DNA from: Tanticharoenia sakaeratensis NBRC 103193
GTDB lineage: Bacteria > Pseudomonadota > Alphaproteobacteria > Acetobacterales > Acetobacteraceae
Direction: 5' to 3'
Assembly (NCBI RefSeq): GCF_000963885.1
Contig: NZ_BALE01000010.1
Span: forward strand, 288,715-352,714
Length of the DNA stretch: 64,000 bases
Positions 19,529-28,108 of this stretch are shown piece after piece. How positions within the stretch are numbered: the first letter of the stretch is position 1; each line of letters begins with the position of its first letter. The translations under genes were made by a program, and so were the position numbers. The notes under the pieces were generated by a model that worked only from the letters and a program-made list of their open reading frames with translations, had not been told where the DNA came from and ran no database searches.

Positions 19529-19906
19529 TCAATCCTGCATGCGGTGCAGGGCGCAGAGCTTGTTGTCGTCCGGATCGCGGAGATAGGCGAGATAGAGCCT
19601 GCCGAGGCCGCTCTGCCTGACGCCGGGCAGGTTTTCGATAGCCTCGCCGCCATGGGCAATCCCCGCTTCGTGCCAAGCGTCAGTGATTTCCGGGCTCGCA
19701 GACGCAAAGCCGATCGTCATGCCGTTGCCGACCGTTGCCGGATGACCGTCGATCAGCCTCATGACCAGCAGAACCTGACCGTCATGGCGGTAGACGACGC
19801 GGGCCATGGAATCAAACACGCCCGGTGCACATCCCGTCGTGCCCAATATCGCGTCGTAGAAGATTTTCGCCCGGTCGAGGGCGTTGCTTTGGACCGCTGA
19901 ACGCCC
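19529..19906 (-). CDS. VOC (glyoxalase/bleomycin-resistance fold) protein without a visible start codon
   Basis: The frame encodes a VOC-fold protein ending YLRDPDDNKLCALHRMQD, a typical C-terminal strand of small glyoxalase-like proteins. The first in-frame start-type codon is TTG at 19846, but that would remove the conserved first strand and helix. The frame stays open upstream and reads NALDRAKIFYDAIL just before it, exactly the family N-terminus. I therefore drew the gene to 19906, but found no in-frame ATG, GTG or TTG there. An aaaggagc ribosome-binding-like stretch lies near 19911-19918. Either a non-standard start is used or a small mutation has destroyed the start, making it a young pseudogene. 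Substrate unknown. Confidence 0.6.
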   Translation of the reverse strand, partial: GRSAVQSNALDRAKIFYDAILGTTGCAPGVFDSMARVVYRHDGQVLLVMRLIDGHPATVGNGMTIGFASASPEITDAWHEAGIAHGGEAIENLPGVRQSGLGRLYLAYLRDPDDNKLCALHRMQD

Positions 19907-20010
19907 GGTAGCTCCTTTGAAGTTCAGGGAAGAGGGTCGTGACGGCTGCTTTAAAAGGAGCCCTTAAGACGCGGCGGTGGCATCACATGATGTCTGGCCG
20001 GCGATCGCGA

Positions 20011-20553
20011 TCATTCCGGGTGATCGTGGTCGGCGCTGACGTCGCCCTCCGTGATGCGATCCATCCACGCAAAGATCAGGCCGGAGATGATGAAGGCAAG
20101 ATGCAGCCCGACGCTCCAGGCGAGCACGCGGTCGCTGATCTGATCGACACGGATGAAATCGGCCAGAACATGGATCGCCGACATGGCGACGATGGAGGCC
20201 ATCAGCTTGAGCTTGATGTCCCCGAACGTCACGTGGCCGATCCAGCGTGGGAAATCGGGATGCTCGCGCACGTCCAGACGGGAGACGAAATTCTCGTAGC
20301 CCGCGAACATGACGATCAGCAGAAGGTTCGCCAGCAGGACGAGATCGATCAGGTCCAGAACGCCGACGAACACATCGTCGAAGTCGATCACCCAGGCATG
20401 GGCCAGCAGATGCCAGGCCACCTGCGCGAACTTGATCGGAACGACGATCAGCCCGATTCCAAGGCCCAGATAGAGCGGGGCGGCGAGCCACCGCATGTTG
20501 AAGAAGCAGGCTTCGGCGATCGCCTCGAAGGCGCGGGCGGTCTTGTTGCTCAT
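20011..20553 (-). CDS. UPF0114 (YqhA-like) inner-membrane protein
   Basis: A 180-residue integral membrane protein. It has the family features FFNMRWLAAPLYLGL near the N-terminus, a second and third hydrophobic helix around LDLIDLVLLANLLLIVMF, the signature YENFVSR, then GDIKLKLMASIVAMSAIHVL and a final helix before a His/Asp-rich tail. UPF0114 proteins have no settled function. ATG at 20553 is chosen because the open frame upstream is not conserved. It is divergent from the MFS gene across 88 bases that should hold both promoters. Confidence 0.88.
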   Translation of the reverse strand: MSNKTARAFEAIAEACFFNMRWLAAPLYLGLGIGLIVVPIKFAQVAWHLLAHAWVIDFDDVFVGVLDLIDLVLLANLLLIVMFAGYENFVSRLDVREHPDFPRWIGHVTFGDIKLKLMASIVAMSAIHVLADFIRVDQISDRVLAWSVGLHLAFIISGLIFAWMDRITEGDVSADHDHPE

Positions 20554-20641
20554 GAGGTCTTTCTGTAGGCGCAACATCCCCGGGCTGGAAAGCCCTGAAG
20601 CAGGCATACGCACCTGCCGTGCGCAACGAGGATACGGGGCA

Positions 20642-21868
20642 ATGACGACTGACGCGGAGGGCCATCCGCACTGGCAGCGAAATCTGGGCATCGCCATGTT
20701 CGGCGCGTTCACGACCGTCCTGGCCACGACGCTTCTCGTCCCGTTCCTGCCGCTCTATGTCGAGACGCTGGGCGTTCATGGCCACGAAGCCGTGGCGGAA
20801 TGGTCGGCGATCGCCTTTGGCGCGACGTTCCTGAGCGCGGGATTGACGGCGCCGCTGTGGGGCATGGTCGCGGATCGCTTCGGGCGCAAGATCATCCTCG
20901 TGCGGGCCAGCCTCGGCATGGCGGTGTGCATCGCCCTGACGGGTATGGTGCACAGCATCGGCCAGCTCGTTGCGATCCGCCTGCTGACAGGGCTGGTCGG
21001 CGGTTACGGCTCCGGCGCGCTGATCCTGGTTGCGACCCAGACGCCGAAGGCCCGGAGCGGCTGGGCGCTGGGGCTGTTCGCGTCGGCGACGACGGCCGGC
21101 ACGCTGTTCGGCCCGCTCGCGGGCGGCATCATGCCGGGTCTCGTGGGCATCCGCGCCACGTTCTTTGTGGCCTCGGCCCTGATCGCCGTGGCGTTCGTGG
21201 CGACCGTACTGTTCATCCGCGAGCCCGAGCGACCTGTCCGGTCTCGTGCGGCGGTATCGGAGCTGCGCGTGCCCGACCGGGCCCTCGTCGCAAAGCTTCT
21301 GGTCCTGTCGTCGATGGTGACGATCGCGAACTTCTCGATCGAGCCTGTCATCCCGATCTATGCCGCACATCTGCTGGCCCATGCGGGCGAGGCCGTCGTG
21401 CTGTCGCCGCATGCGACGTTTCTGGCGGGCCTCGTGATGGCCGCGTCAGCGCTCGGCAGCGTAGTGGCAAGTCCACGTATCGGGCATCTGTCGGACCGGA
21501 TCGGTCGTGCGCGGGTCCTGACGGCGAGCCTTCTCGCCGGGGCCGTGTTGCTGATCCCGCAGGCGTTTGTCACGGCGGGCTGGCAGCTCGTGATCCTGCG
21601 GTTCCTCATGGGCGTCGCGCTGGCGGGCCTGCTACCCGGCGTGAATGCGATGCTGCGGCACGCTGCGCCTGCCGCGATCGCAGGGCGCGTCATGGCGCTG
21701 GGGACGTCGGCGTTTTACGCCGGACAGGTCGCGGGGCCGTTGATCGGCGGGTTTGTGTTCGGTGAAAGCGGCGGCGGCATGTCCGGCCTGCGGACCGTTT
21801 TCTTCATCACCGCAAGCGTCATGCTGCTGGGCGCGGGCATCGCGACGACGCTCAGGCAACGGGCCTGA
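20642..21868 (+). CDS. MFS transporter, drug-exporter type
   Basis: A 408-residue transporter with about 12 hydrophobic helices. Two copies of the MFS loop 2-3 motif are visible: GMVADRFGRKIIL in the N-half and GHLSDRIGRARVL in the C-half. A GGYGSGALILVATQ helix and a helix-5 segment with TTAGTLFGPLAGG fit DHA1-type (TetA-like) proton antiporters. ATG at 20642 is used; in-frame sequence upstream is not conserved. The substrate cannot be told from sequence. No regulator gene is adjacent. Confidence 0.85.
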   Translation: MTTDAEGHPHWQRNLGIAMFGAFTTVLATTLLVPFLPLYVETLGVHGHEAVAEWSAIAFGATFLSAGLTAPLWGMVADRFGRKIILVRASLGMAVCIALTGMVHSIGQLVAIRLLTGLVGGYGSGALILVATQTPKARSGWALGLFASATTAGTLFGPLAGGIMPGLVGIRATFFVASALIAVAFVATVLFIREPERPVRSRAAVSELRVPDRALVAKLLVLSSMVTIANFSIEPVIPIYAAHLLAHAGEAVVLSPHATFLAGLVMAASALGSVVASPRIGHLSDRIGRARVLTASLLAGAVLLIPQAFVTAGWQLVILRFLMGVALAGLLPGVNAMLRHAAPAAIAGRVMALGTSAFYAGQVAGPLIGGFVFGESGGGMSGLRTVFFITASVMLLGAGIATTLRQRA

Positions 21869-21892
21869 GCACCCCGGAAAGTCGCCTGCAGG

Positions 21893-22282
21893 TCAGCGCC
21901 CGTAAAGTGCTTCCTGGCTGATTTCTGGCGCGGACGTATCGACAAAGCCTTCGGGGCGCATGGCACGATAGAAGCATGACCGGCGACCCGTATGGCAGGC
22001 GACGCCCTTCTGATTCACGAGCAGAAGGACGGCATCGCCGTCACAGTCCAGACGCGCCTCGACCAGATGCTGCACCTGGCCCGAGGTTTCACCTTTCCGC
22101 CACAGTCCCTTCCGGCTGCGCGACCAGTAGCAGACGCGGCCGGTTTCCAGCGTCTCGCGCAGGGCGTCCCGGTTCATCCAGGCTAGCATCAGCACCTCGT
22201 TGGTGCCGTCCGCCTGCGCGATCGCCGCAATCAGGCCGTCGTCATTGAAACGGACCGCATCGAGCAATGTCTCGATGGTCAT
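21893..22282 (-). CDS. hisI: Phosphoribosyl-AMP cyclohydrolase
   Basis: Zn- and Mg-dependent enzyme of histidine synthesis that opens the purine ring of PR-AMP. The 129-residue product has the family core [36 protein letters not shown], the metal motif DCDGDAV and two Cys in [13 protein letters not shown]. It is the stand-alone HisI form without the HisE domain, as usual in Alphaproteobacteria. The start at 22282 overlaps the end of ygfZ by 4 bases, so the two are coupled. No other his genes are in the window. Confidence 0.95.
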   Translation of the reverse strand: MTIETLLDAVRFNDDGLIAAIAQADGTNEVLMLAWMNRDALRETLETGRVCYWSRSRKGLWRKGETSGQVQHLVEARLDCDGDAVLLLVNQKGVACHTGRRSCFYRAMRPEGFVDTSAPEISQEALYGR

Positions 22283-23088
22283 GCCGCCTTCTCCTTGAGG
22301 ACGAGCCAGTCGGGACGCCGTACTTCGAGTGTCGAGCCGTCCGGTGCAGTCAACGTTTTCTCCCATGCTTCGGTCCGCACGAAGGCGAGTCCGCGATCGT
22401 CGAGATGCGTGCCCATCGTCCCCACGGTCTTGCCGTCGCAGTGTAGCTCTGTGCCGGGTTCCGGCAGGGCGCTGCCGGTAACGGCGACAAGGCGGCGACG
22501 GACGAGCCCGCGGTAATGCGTCCGGGCGGTCAGTTCCTGGCCCATGTAGCAGCCCTTGGTCCAGGAGACGCCGTGCAGCAGGTCGAAATTGGCCTCGAGC
22601 AACAGCGTGCGGTCGGATTCGCAATCGCGCGGATCGGGGAGGGCGAGGGCCAGCCGATGGCGCTCATAGGCATCGGGCGACGCGGCATCGTCCGGAGCCG
22701 CGCGCTCGACAAGTGCGCGCCAGCCGGCCTCGGGGAGACGCGGATCGACGGCACTCAGCGCATGATCCGGTCGAGGCGCGTCATCCCAGCCCGCCACGAC
22801 GTCCAAACCGACTGGCGCAATCGCCACATCGGCGCGCAGGCGGAAGCGGGACAGCCGGGTCCGCAGCATCTCGGCATGCATCTTCGGCACGTCGAGCAGG
22901 AGACGTGTGCCGTCGGAGAAGATGAAGAAATCGCTGAGCCATTTGCCCTGCGGCGTCAGAAGCGCCGCCCAGATGGCGCATGACGGCGCGGCGAGCGTCA
23001 CGTCGTTGCTCACGAGGCCCTGGAGAAACGTCACGCGGTCCGCGCCGGTTATGGCAAGGACGGCGCGGTCGGGAAGGCGGGCATGCAT
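22279..23088 (-). CDS. ygfZ: Folate-binding YgfZ-type protein
   Basis: A 269-residue GcvT-fold protein of the YgfZ/IBA57 family, which helps build or repair certain Fe-S clusters in a folate-dependent way. The defining motif KGCYMGQE is present (Cys180). The N-terminus [20 protein letters not shown] and the [12 protein letters not shown] segment are also typical. I chose ATG at 23088 (MHARLPDR), because the preceding 39 codons are not conserved. It is divergent from the cyclase-like gene, with 157 bases between them. Confidence 0.9.
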   Translation of the reverse strand: MHARLPDRAVLAITGADRVTFLQGLVSNDVTLAAPSCAIWAALLTPQGKWLSDFFIFSDGTRLLLDVPKMHAEMLRTRLSRFRLRADVAIAPVGLDVVAGWDDAPRPDHALSAVDPRLPEAGWRALVERAAPDDAASPDAYERHRLALALPDPRDCESDRTLLLEANFDLLHGVSWTKGCYMGQELTARTHYRGLVRRRLVAVTGSALPEPGTELHCDGKTVGTMGTHLDDRGLAFVRTEAWEKTLTAPDGSTLEVRRPDWLVLKEKAA

Positions 23089-23245
23089 GGATATGTCCCA
23101 TCCTGGCACAAAAAGTTCGGATCGATGGCGGCAATGTCGGATTGCAGGCCCGGAAGGTAAACCCCGGATCGGCGCATTGCTGTTTTGACGCAAGAGCCGA
23201 CGCACGCGATAAGCTCTGTTACGTCCGATCCTTCAGGAGAATGGG

Positions 23246-25591
23246 GTGCCGTCCTACGAGATCGTCGACCCGTCGCAACGACGCAGCCAGGAGCGGCGGC
23301 ATATCTTCTGGCGGCTTGGCGGTCCGGTACTGGGTGTCATCGCCGTCATCGCCGCCATCATCGCGACCGCGATGCACTCCTACACGACCAGTCGCGAGGG
23401 CGCGCTGTCGCTGACGCGGGATCTTCTCCAGTCCCAGCAGCACTACATCACGCAGGAAGTGGCGGACTATCTCGCCCCCGCGTCGAGCGGCGTCGTGATC
23501 GCGCACGACCTTCTGCATGCGGCCAACCCGTCCGAAACACCGCGCATGTTTTCGGATTTCAGCGTTTCAGCCCTGCGCCACGTGCCTCAGGTCGCAAGTC
23601 TCTATCTCGCGGATGCGAAAGGCACGTTCTGGCTCGTCGAGCGCGACCGCGCGGGCGGCCCGGGCTGGGAGACGACGCATCTCGAGACCGACCACGACAA
23701 GCGGATCTTCCGCCACTGGTATTACGACGACGCCGGACACCTGACGAAGATCACGACGGCGCCGGCCGGCACGTTCGATCCGACCAAGGAGGTCTGGTTC
23801 GGGGGGGCGGCGAACCAGCCCGGCGTCGCGCATGACGACGACAAGCTGTTCTGGTCGCAGCCCTATCCGTTCCCGCCGACGAAACAGCCGATCATCACGT
23901 CGTCGCTCGCCTACAGGCAGCCGGACGGAACGGTTTCGGTTCTGGCGATGAACATCCTGCTGCAGCAGATGTCGGGCTTTCTCGACAAGATGAACATCGG
24001 CCGCAGCGGCAAGGCCGTGATCGTCGACAATGACGGGCAGGTCATCGCAGGCCCCGGGATGCCGACAACGGCCGATCCGCAGACCTGGGATGCCCAGCGG
24101 GTCAAGCTCGATGCCCACACGCAACCGGTCTTTCAGCGCACGCTTGCGATGTACCGTGTCTATGGCCCCGGGGGGCGCGCGATGACGGTCGGCAAGACCC
24201 GTTACGTGACGATCGCCGCCAACGTGCCGTTGACCGACAGCAATCGCTGGATCCTGCTGCTGAATGCGCCTGCCAGCGATTTCGCGGGGTTCGCGATCGC
24301 CGCGCGCAAGCAGACCTTCATCTTCTCGATCGTCATCGTGGGGCTGGCATCCGGCCTCGCCCTGTTCCTGATCCTGCAGGAACGCAAGACGGATCGGGTG
24401 CAGGGGCGTCTGGATGCATTGCGGACCGCGATCGATCGCAGGCACCGCGCATTGCAGCAGGTGGTAGGCGCGCATGACCTGTTCGACGCCACGCATGACG
24501 TGCCGAAGCTAACGGAAGTTCTGGCCGAAATCGCGGTTGCGCGGCGGGCCAGCATCTGGCGCTTCCTCGACGACGGAGGAAGGCTGGTCTGCGAGGACGC
24601 GTTCGATACCCAGCGCGATGCCCACAGCACCGGGGTCGAGTTGTCCGGGCCGGAATTCGCGGCGTTCCTCAAAACGGCGCATTCCGGCCAGCCGTTCGAC
24701 GTCTCGGATATGTCGCACGACGATTCGCTGCGTGCCTTCTATCGCATCGTCATGCGGCCGGCGGGTTTCTCGCATCTGGTCGTAGCACCTGTCATGAGCG
24801 GGGACCGCGTGCTGGGCATCATCACGCTCGAGGACGCGCGCGAGACGGCGGAGGCCGAGCCCTTCACGCGGGTCATTGCCGACGTGGTTGCAATTCGCCT
24901 GCGTCATGCGGGAGTGCAGCAGAGCGCGGCCGAGCAGTCCGGCGGAGAGGCGCCACAGCATGTGACCGAGGCCATGCGTTTCGGCGACGACTTTCTTCTG
25001 CTCCCTGATGGACGCGATGACGGGGACGGCACGCTTCCGAGCGGACGCTATCCCATGGTGCCCGTCCTCATGGTCACGTTCGACGAACCCGTCGGTGCGG
25101 AGACGATCGACCCGGAAAAGATGCTGCCCATCGTCCGGCAGCTTGCCGACCACGTGCAGGATATTGCCCGGTCCGAAAACATGTTCGCGGTCCGGGTCGT
25201 CGGGCGCCGGCTGCTGGTCATCGGCGCCTGTGCGGAAGAGCCCGATCCGGACGCCGCGGTGCGCGTGGCCGATGCGGCACTGGCCATCCGGGAGGCCTGC
25301 CTCACGACGCTCGCGGATGCCGACGTGGACCCCATCTTCCGCATGGGCATCGATGTCGCCCAGGCCTTCGGGGACCATTTCGGCAACGATCCGAAAGTGT
25401 TCAATCTCTGGGGCGACAGTGTCGCAGGCGCCGAACTGATGGCGGAAGCTGCCCCGCAGCCCGGCACGATCCAGGTCAGTGAAAACGCCTACACGCTGCT
25501 GCGGGCGCACTACCTGTTTCGTCCCCGCGGGCTGTTCTACCGGCCGCGGCTGGGCATCACCCGGACATTCATCCTGGCCGGGCGGCGATGA
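23246..25591 (+). CDS. Membrane sensor with GAF-like and inactive class III cyclase-like domain
   Basis: A 781-residue protein: a first membrane helix (about 25-47), a long periplasmic sensing region (dCACHE-like, 48-345, with YLADAKGTFWLVERD and the strand SGKAVIVDNDGQVI), a second helix (about 352-372), a GAF-like domain (about 400-560) and a C-terminal class III adenylate/guanylate cyclase-like domain (about 600-760). The cyclase fold is recognisable in FNLWGDSVAGAELM and GTIQVSENAY. Its catalytic residues are gone: first metal Asp is Thr611, second is Arg654, the transition-state Asn is Ala727 and the Arg is Leu731. It should therefore signal by binding, not by making cAMP. GTG at 23246 follows an aggaga site. 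The stop overlaps the MlaE-like gene by 4 bases, linking this sensor to a lipid-transport operon. Confidence 0.82.
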   Translation: MPSYEIVDPSQRRSQERRHIFWRLGGPVLGVIAVIAAIIATAMHSYTTSREGALSLTRDLLQSQQHYITQEVADYLAPASSGVVIAHDLLHAANPSETPRMFSDFSVSALRHVPQVASLYLADAKGTFWLVERDRAGGPGWETTHLETDHDKRIFRHWYYDDAGHLTKITTAPAGTFDPTKEVWFGGAANQPGVAHDDDKLFWSQPYPFPPTKQPIITSSLAYRQPDGTVSVLAMNILLQQMSGFLDKMNIGRSGKAVIVDNDGQVIAGPGMPTTADPQTWDAQRVKLDAHTQPVFQRTLAMYRVYGPGGRAMTVGKTRYVTIAANVPLTDSNRWILLLNAPASDFAGFAIAARKQTFIFSIVIVGLASGLALFLILQERKTDRVQGRLDALRTAIDRRHRALQQVVGAHDLFDATHDVPKLTEVLAEIAVARRASIWRFLDDGGRLVCEDAFDTQRDAHSTGVELSGPEFAAFLKTAHSGQPFDVSDMSHDDSLRAFYRIVMRPAGFSHLVVAPVMSGDRVLGIITLEDARETAEAEPFTRVIADVVAIRLRHAGVQQSAAEQSGGEAPQHVTEAMRFGDDFLLLPDGRDDGDGTLPSGRYPMVPVLMVTFDEPVGAETIDPEKMLPIVRQLADHVQDIARSENMFAVRVVGRRLLVIGACAEEPDPDAAVRVADAALAIREACLTTLADADVDPIFRMGIDVAQAFGDHFGNDPKVFNLWGDSVAGAELMAEAAPQPGTIQVSENAYTLLRAHYLFRPRGLFYRPRLGITRTFILAGRR

Positions 25592-26436
25592 TCCGATCCT
25601 TGAGCGCCTGGATGCTGGAATGGGCCGTGTCGCGCGGGCTTGCCGGCCCGCGCCGGATGCTTGCGCTGCTGGGCGCCGTGACCCGCCGCCAGACACGGTT
25701 CTCGCTGATGCTGATCGCGGCCAGCTGGTCCGTCCTGCGCGAGGCGGTGCGGCCCAACACATGGCGCCGGACCGTGCGCTACGAGTTCCGCCACATGCTG
25801 ACGCAGGCCATCGGCGGTGGGCTTTACAGCACGCTGTTCACCGCGGCGCTGACCGGGTTCGGCATCGTGACGCAGGCGGTGTACTGGCTCGGCATTGCCG
25901 GCATGGCGCAGCTCACCGGATCGCTGATGGTCACGGTTCTGGTCCGCGAGATCGCACCGGTGCTGGTCGGTGTCATCCTGCTGGGCCGTTCCGGCATGTT
26001 GATGCTCACGCGCGTCTCGCGCCTGACGCTGGGCGGGCAGATGCGGACACTTCAGGCACAAGGGATCGATCCGTTCATAACCCTCGCCCTGCCGCGCACG
26101 CTCGCCATGATGGTGGCCGGGTTCGCACTGGGCATGATCTTCGGCACGACGGCTTTGCTGGCAGGCTATGCCGTCTGCCGCGTGCAGGGGGTCATCAACG
26201 GCTCGATCTGGACGTTCTTCAATGACGTCGTGGATGCAATGCGTCCGCTGGACTACGTGGTCGTGCCGGCGAAATGCGTGCTGAGCGGCTTCTTCGTCGG
26301 CCTGTGCGCCTGCCTGACGGGGCTCGATGCCACGCGCGAGGACGATCTGGGCACGCTCCTGCCGCGGGGCTTCGTGCGCGGTATCCTTGCCGTCATGGTC
26401 GTCAATACCGTGCTGAGCGTGAGTTTCTCATCATGA
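25588..26436 (+). CDS. MlaE-type ABC transporter permease
   Basis: A 282-residue inner-membrane protein of the MlaE/permease family that pairs with MCE proteins in lipid transport between the membranes. The conserved core is visible as LVREIAPVLVGVILLGRSG followed by a coupling-helix region (QMRTLQAQGIDPF) and later hydrophobic helices. The usual Glu-containing AEIGLM-type stretch is diverged (TRVSRLTLGG). An N-terminal amphipathic segment (residues 1-70) is typical. ATG at 25588 overlaps the sensor stop by 4 bases, and its own stop overlaps the next gene, so stoichiometric production is likely. Confidence 0.87.
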   Translation: MIRSLSAWMLEWAVSRGLAGPRRMLALLGAVTRRQTRFSLMLIAASWSVLREAVRPNTWRRTVRYEFRHMLTQAIGGGLYSTLFTAALTGFGIVTQAVYWLGIAGMAQLTGSLMVTVLVREIAPVLVGVILLGRSGMLMLTRVSRLTLGGQMRTLQAQGIDPFITLALPRTLAMMVAGFALGMIFGTTALLAGYAVCRVQGVINGSIWTFFNDVVDAMRPLDYVVVPAKCVLSGFFVGLCACLTGLDATREDDLGTLLPRGFVRGILAVMVVNTVLSVSFSS

Positions 26437-27152
26437 GCGCCGAAGGGGGCACCGAGGGCGCGATCCTCGAACTGGTCGGCGCGCGGCCGATGTTCGACGA
26501 AAGCGGGCTGACGGCCCGTCGCTACGACCTGCGCGTGATGCCGGGAGACTGCGTCCTGATCGAGGCGCGCGAGCCGGAGCGGGCCTCGCTGTTCGCGGAT
26601 CTTTGCTCGGGGATCGTGCCGCTCGCCGACGGGACGGCGCGCTGCATGGGGCTCGACTGGGCCAATCTGGGCGAGCGTGAAGCATGCGCCCTGCGTGGCC
26701 GGATCGGCAGGATTTCGTCGCGTGCTCCGTGGATCGATTTCTACGGCACGCATCTGAACATCATGATGCCGCAACTGCACCACACGCGTCGGCCGAGCAC
26801 CGAGATCGAAGGCAACGCACTGGATCTCTGCCGGCGCTTCGGTCTGCCGGGACTGCCGACATTGCCGCCCGGACGGCTGTCGGACACGGATCTGGCCCGC
26901 AGCGCATGCGTGCGGGCCTTCATGGGCGCGCCGTCGCTTCTGCTGCTCGAGGATCCCGTGACAGGGGAACCGCCGGATCTCTACAGCACGTTCCTGCGGG
27001 AGATCACGGCGTCCCGCGAGCGGGGGACGTCGGTCGTCTGGTTTTCGGCGGCGCCGGAACGGTTCCGGGACTACCGGCCCTTTGCGAGCCAGCGGTTCAG
27101 GCTGATGGAGGAAGGGCTGTTTTCCATGCATGACAGGCGGGGAACGTCATGA
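26433..27152 (+). CDS. MlaF-like ABC protein with all nucleotide-binding motifs degenerate
   Basis: A 239-residue protein that aligns by eye with MlaF-type ATPases along its length and sits where mlaF belongs. The Walker A position reads EAREPERAS (44-52): no P-loop Gly or Lys. The Q-loop reads SSRAPWIDF (no Gln), the signature region RLSDTDLARSA lacks SGG, Walker B is LLLLED (Asp and catalytic Glu exchanged, E173-D174), and the H-loop position reads FSAAPE (no His). It should not hydrolyse ATP. Because the frame is intact and start and stop are coupled to both neighbours, it looks like a maintained pseudo-ATPase rather than decay. It may keep the permease complex assembled or act with an ATPase from another locus. 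Confidence 0.75.
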   Translation: MSAEGGTEGAILELVGARPMFDESGLTARRYDLRVMPGDCVLIEAREPERASLFADLCSGIVPLADGTARCMGLDWANLGEREACALRGRIGRISSRAPWIDFYGTHLNIMMPQLHHTRRPSTEIEGNALDLCRRFGLPGLPTLPPGRLSDTDLARSACVRAFMGAPSLLLLEDPVTGEPPDLYSTFLREITASRERGTSVVWFSAAPERFRDYRPFASQRFRLMEEGLFSMHDRRGTS

Positions 27153-28108
27153 AGATTTTCAATGGCGCACGGCATGAGCGCGCGGCCCCCCTGTTGCGAC
27201 TGCGCTTCGCCGACGAATGGGTCGGGTTGCTGGTAATCGGATGTGTCGCGCTTTTCGTCGCGGCAATCGCCGAGGCCGGTATCCTGAGGGCGTGGCTGAC
27301 ACCGCCGGGGAAACTCTATCTCGAACTGCCCCAGAACGGTCTCGCAGGCATCGCATCGGGTGACGATGTGCAGGTCATGGGGATCCATGCAGGCACGATC
27401 CGTTATGTCAAACTGTCCGACGCATCCCGGATGTATGCGGTCGCGGAGATCGATCCGAGCATGGAGAAACTGATCCGCAGCGACAGCGTGGCGACGATCC
27501 GGCGGCAGTTCGTGGTGGCAGGCGCGACCTATATCGACCTGAGCCGCGGGCGTGGCGCTGCACTGGACTGGAAATTCGCCGAGCTGGGGGCCAAGGCCGA
27601 GGCCAATCCGGCGGACGAGATCACCCAGACGCTTGCCGATGTGCGGCGCAACATCGTGCCTGCGACCCAGAACGCCCGCGACATCACGGCACAACTCGAC
27701 GGAATGATCCGTGACATGCGCGCAGGCAAGGGCACGGTCGGCGACCTGCTGACGCGCGATACGCTGATCGCCCAGGCGCAGCAGGTGCTCGATACGCTGA
27801 ACAAGGCGATGGCGCATCTGGAGCCGATCGAGGGGCAGGTCTCGGGCGTCCTGACCAAGGGAGACCATGCGATGAGCAACGTTCAGGCGGCGACTTCGGA
27901 CCTGAGGCGCCAGATGCCCAAGATCGGGGCCGTGGCCGATCACGTGAACGAAAGCACGGCCGAATTGCCTGCGCTCATCACGCAGGCGCAGACGGCTGCT
28001 GCGAGCCTCGAGAAACTGTCCAATCAGCTGCGCAGCCTGTGGCTTCTGGGTGGAGGGGGCCAGAAGGCCCCGGGGCACCGGCTGTCTCCGGGTGATGTAG
28101 CGCCATGA
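27149..28108 (+). CDS. MCE-domain (MlaD-like) protein
   Basis: A 319-residue single-pass protein. A membrane helix lies at about 25-47, then an MCE domain (about 52-135) with the typical GIASGDDVQVMGIHAGTI and VVAGATYIDLSRG strands. A long alpha-helical, coiled-coil-rich region follows (about 150-300; TLADVRRNI, LNKAMAHLEPIEGQV), ending in a Gly-rich tail. MCE proteins form hexameric rings that carry lipids across the periplasm. The start overlaps the pseudo-ATPase stop by 4 bases and the stop overlaps the lipoprotein start, so it is part of the same coupled unit. Confidence 0.9.
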   Translation: MKIFNGARHERAAPLLRLRFADEWVGLLVIGCVALFVAAIAEAGILRAWLTPPGKLYLELPQNGLAGIASGDDVQVMGIHAGTIRYVKLSDASRMYAVAEIDPSMEKLIRSDSVATIRRQFVVAGATYIDLSRGRGAALDWKFAELGAKAEANPADEITQTLADVRRNIVPATQNARDITAQLDGMIRDMRAGKGTVGDLLTRDTLIAQAQQVLDTLNKAMAHLEPIEGQVSGVLTKGDHAMSNVQAATSDLRRQMPKIGAVADHVNESTAELPALITQAQTAAASLEKLSNQLRSLWLLGGGGQKAPGHRLSPGDVAP

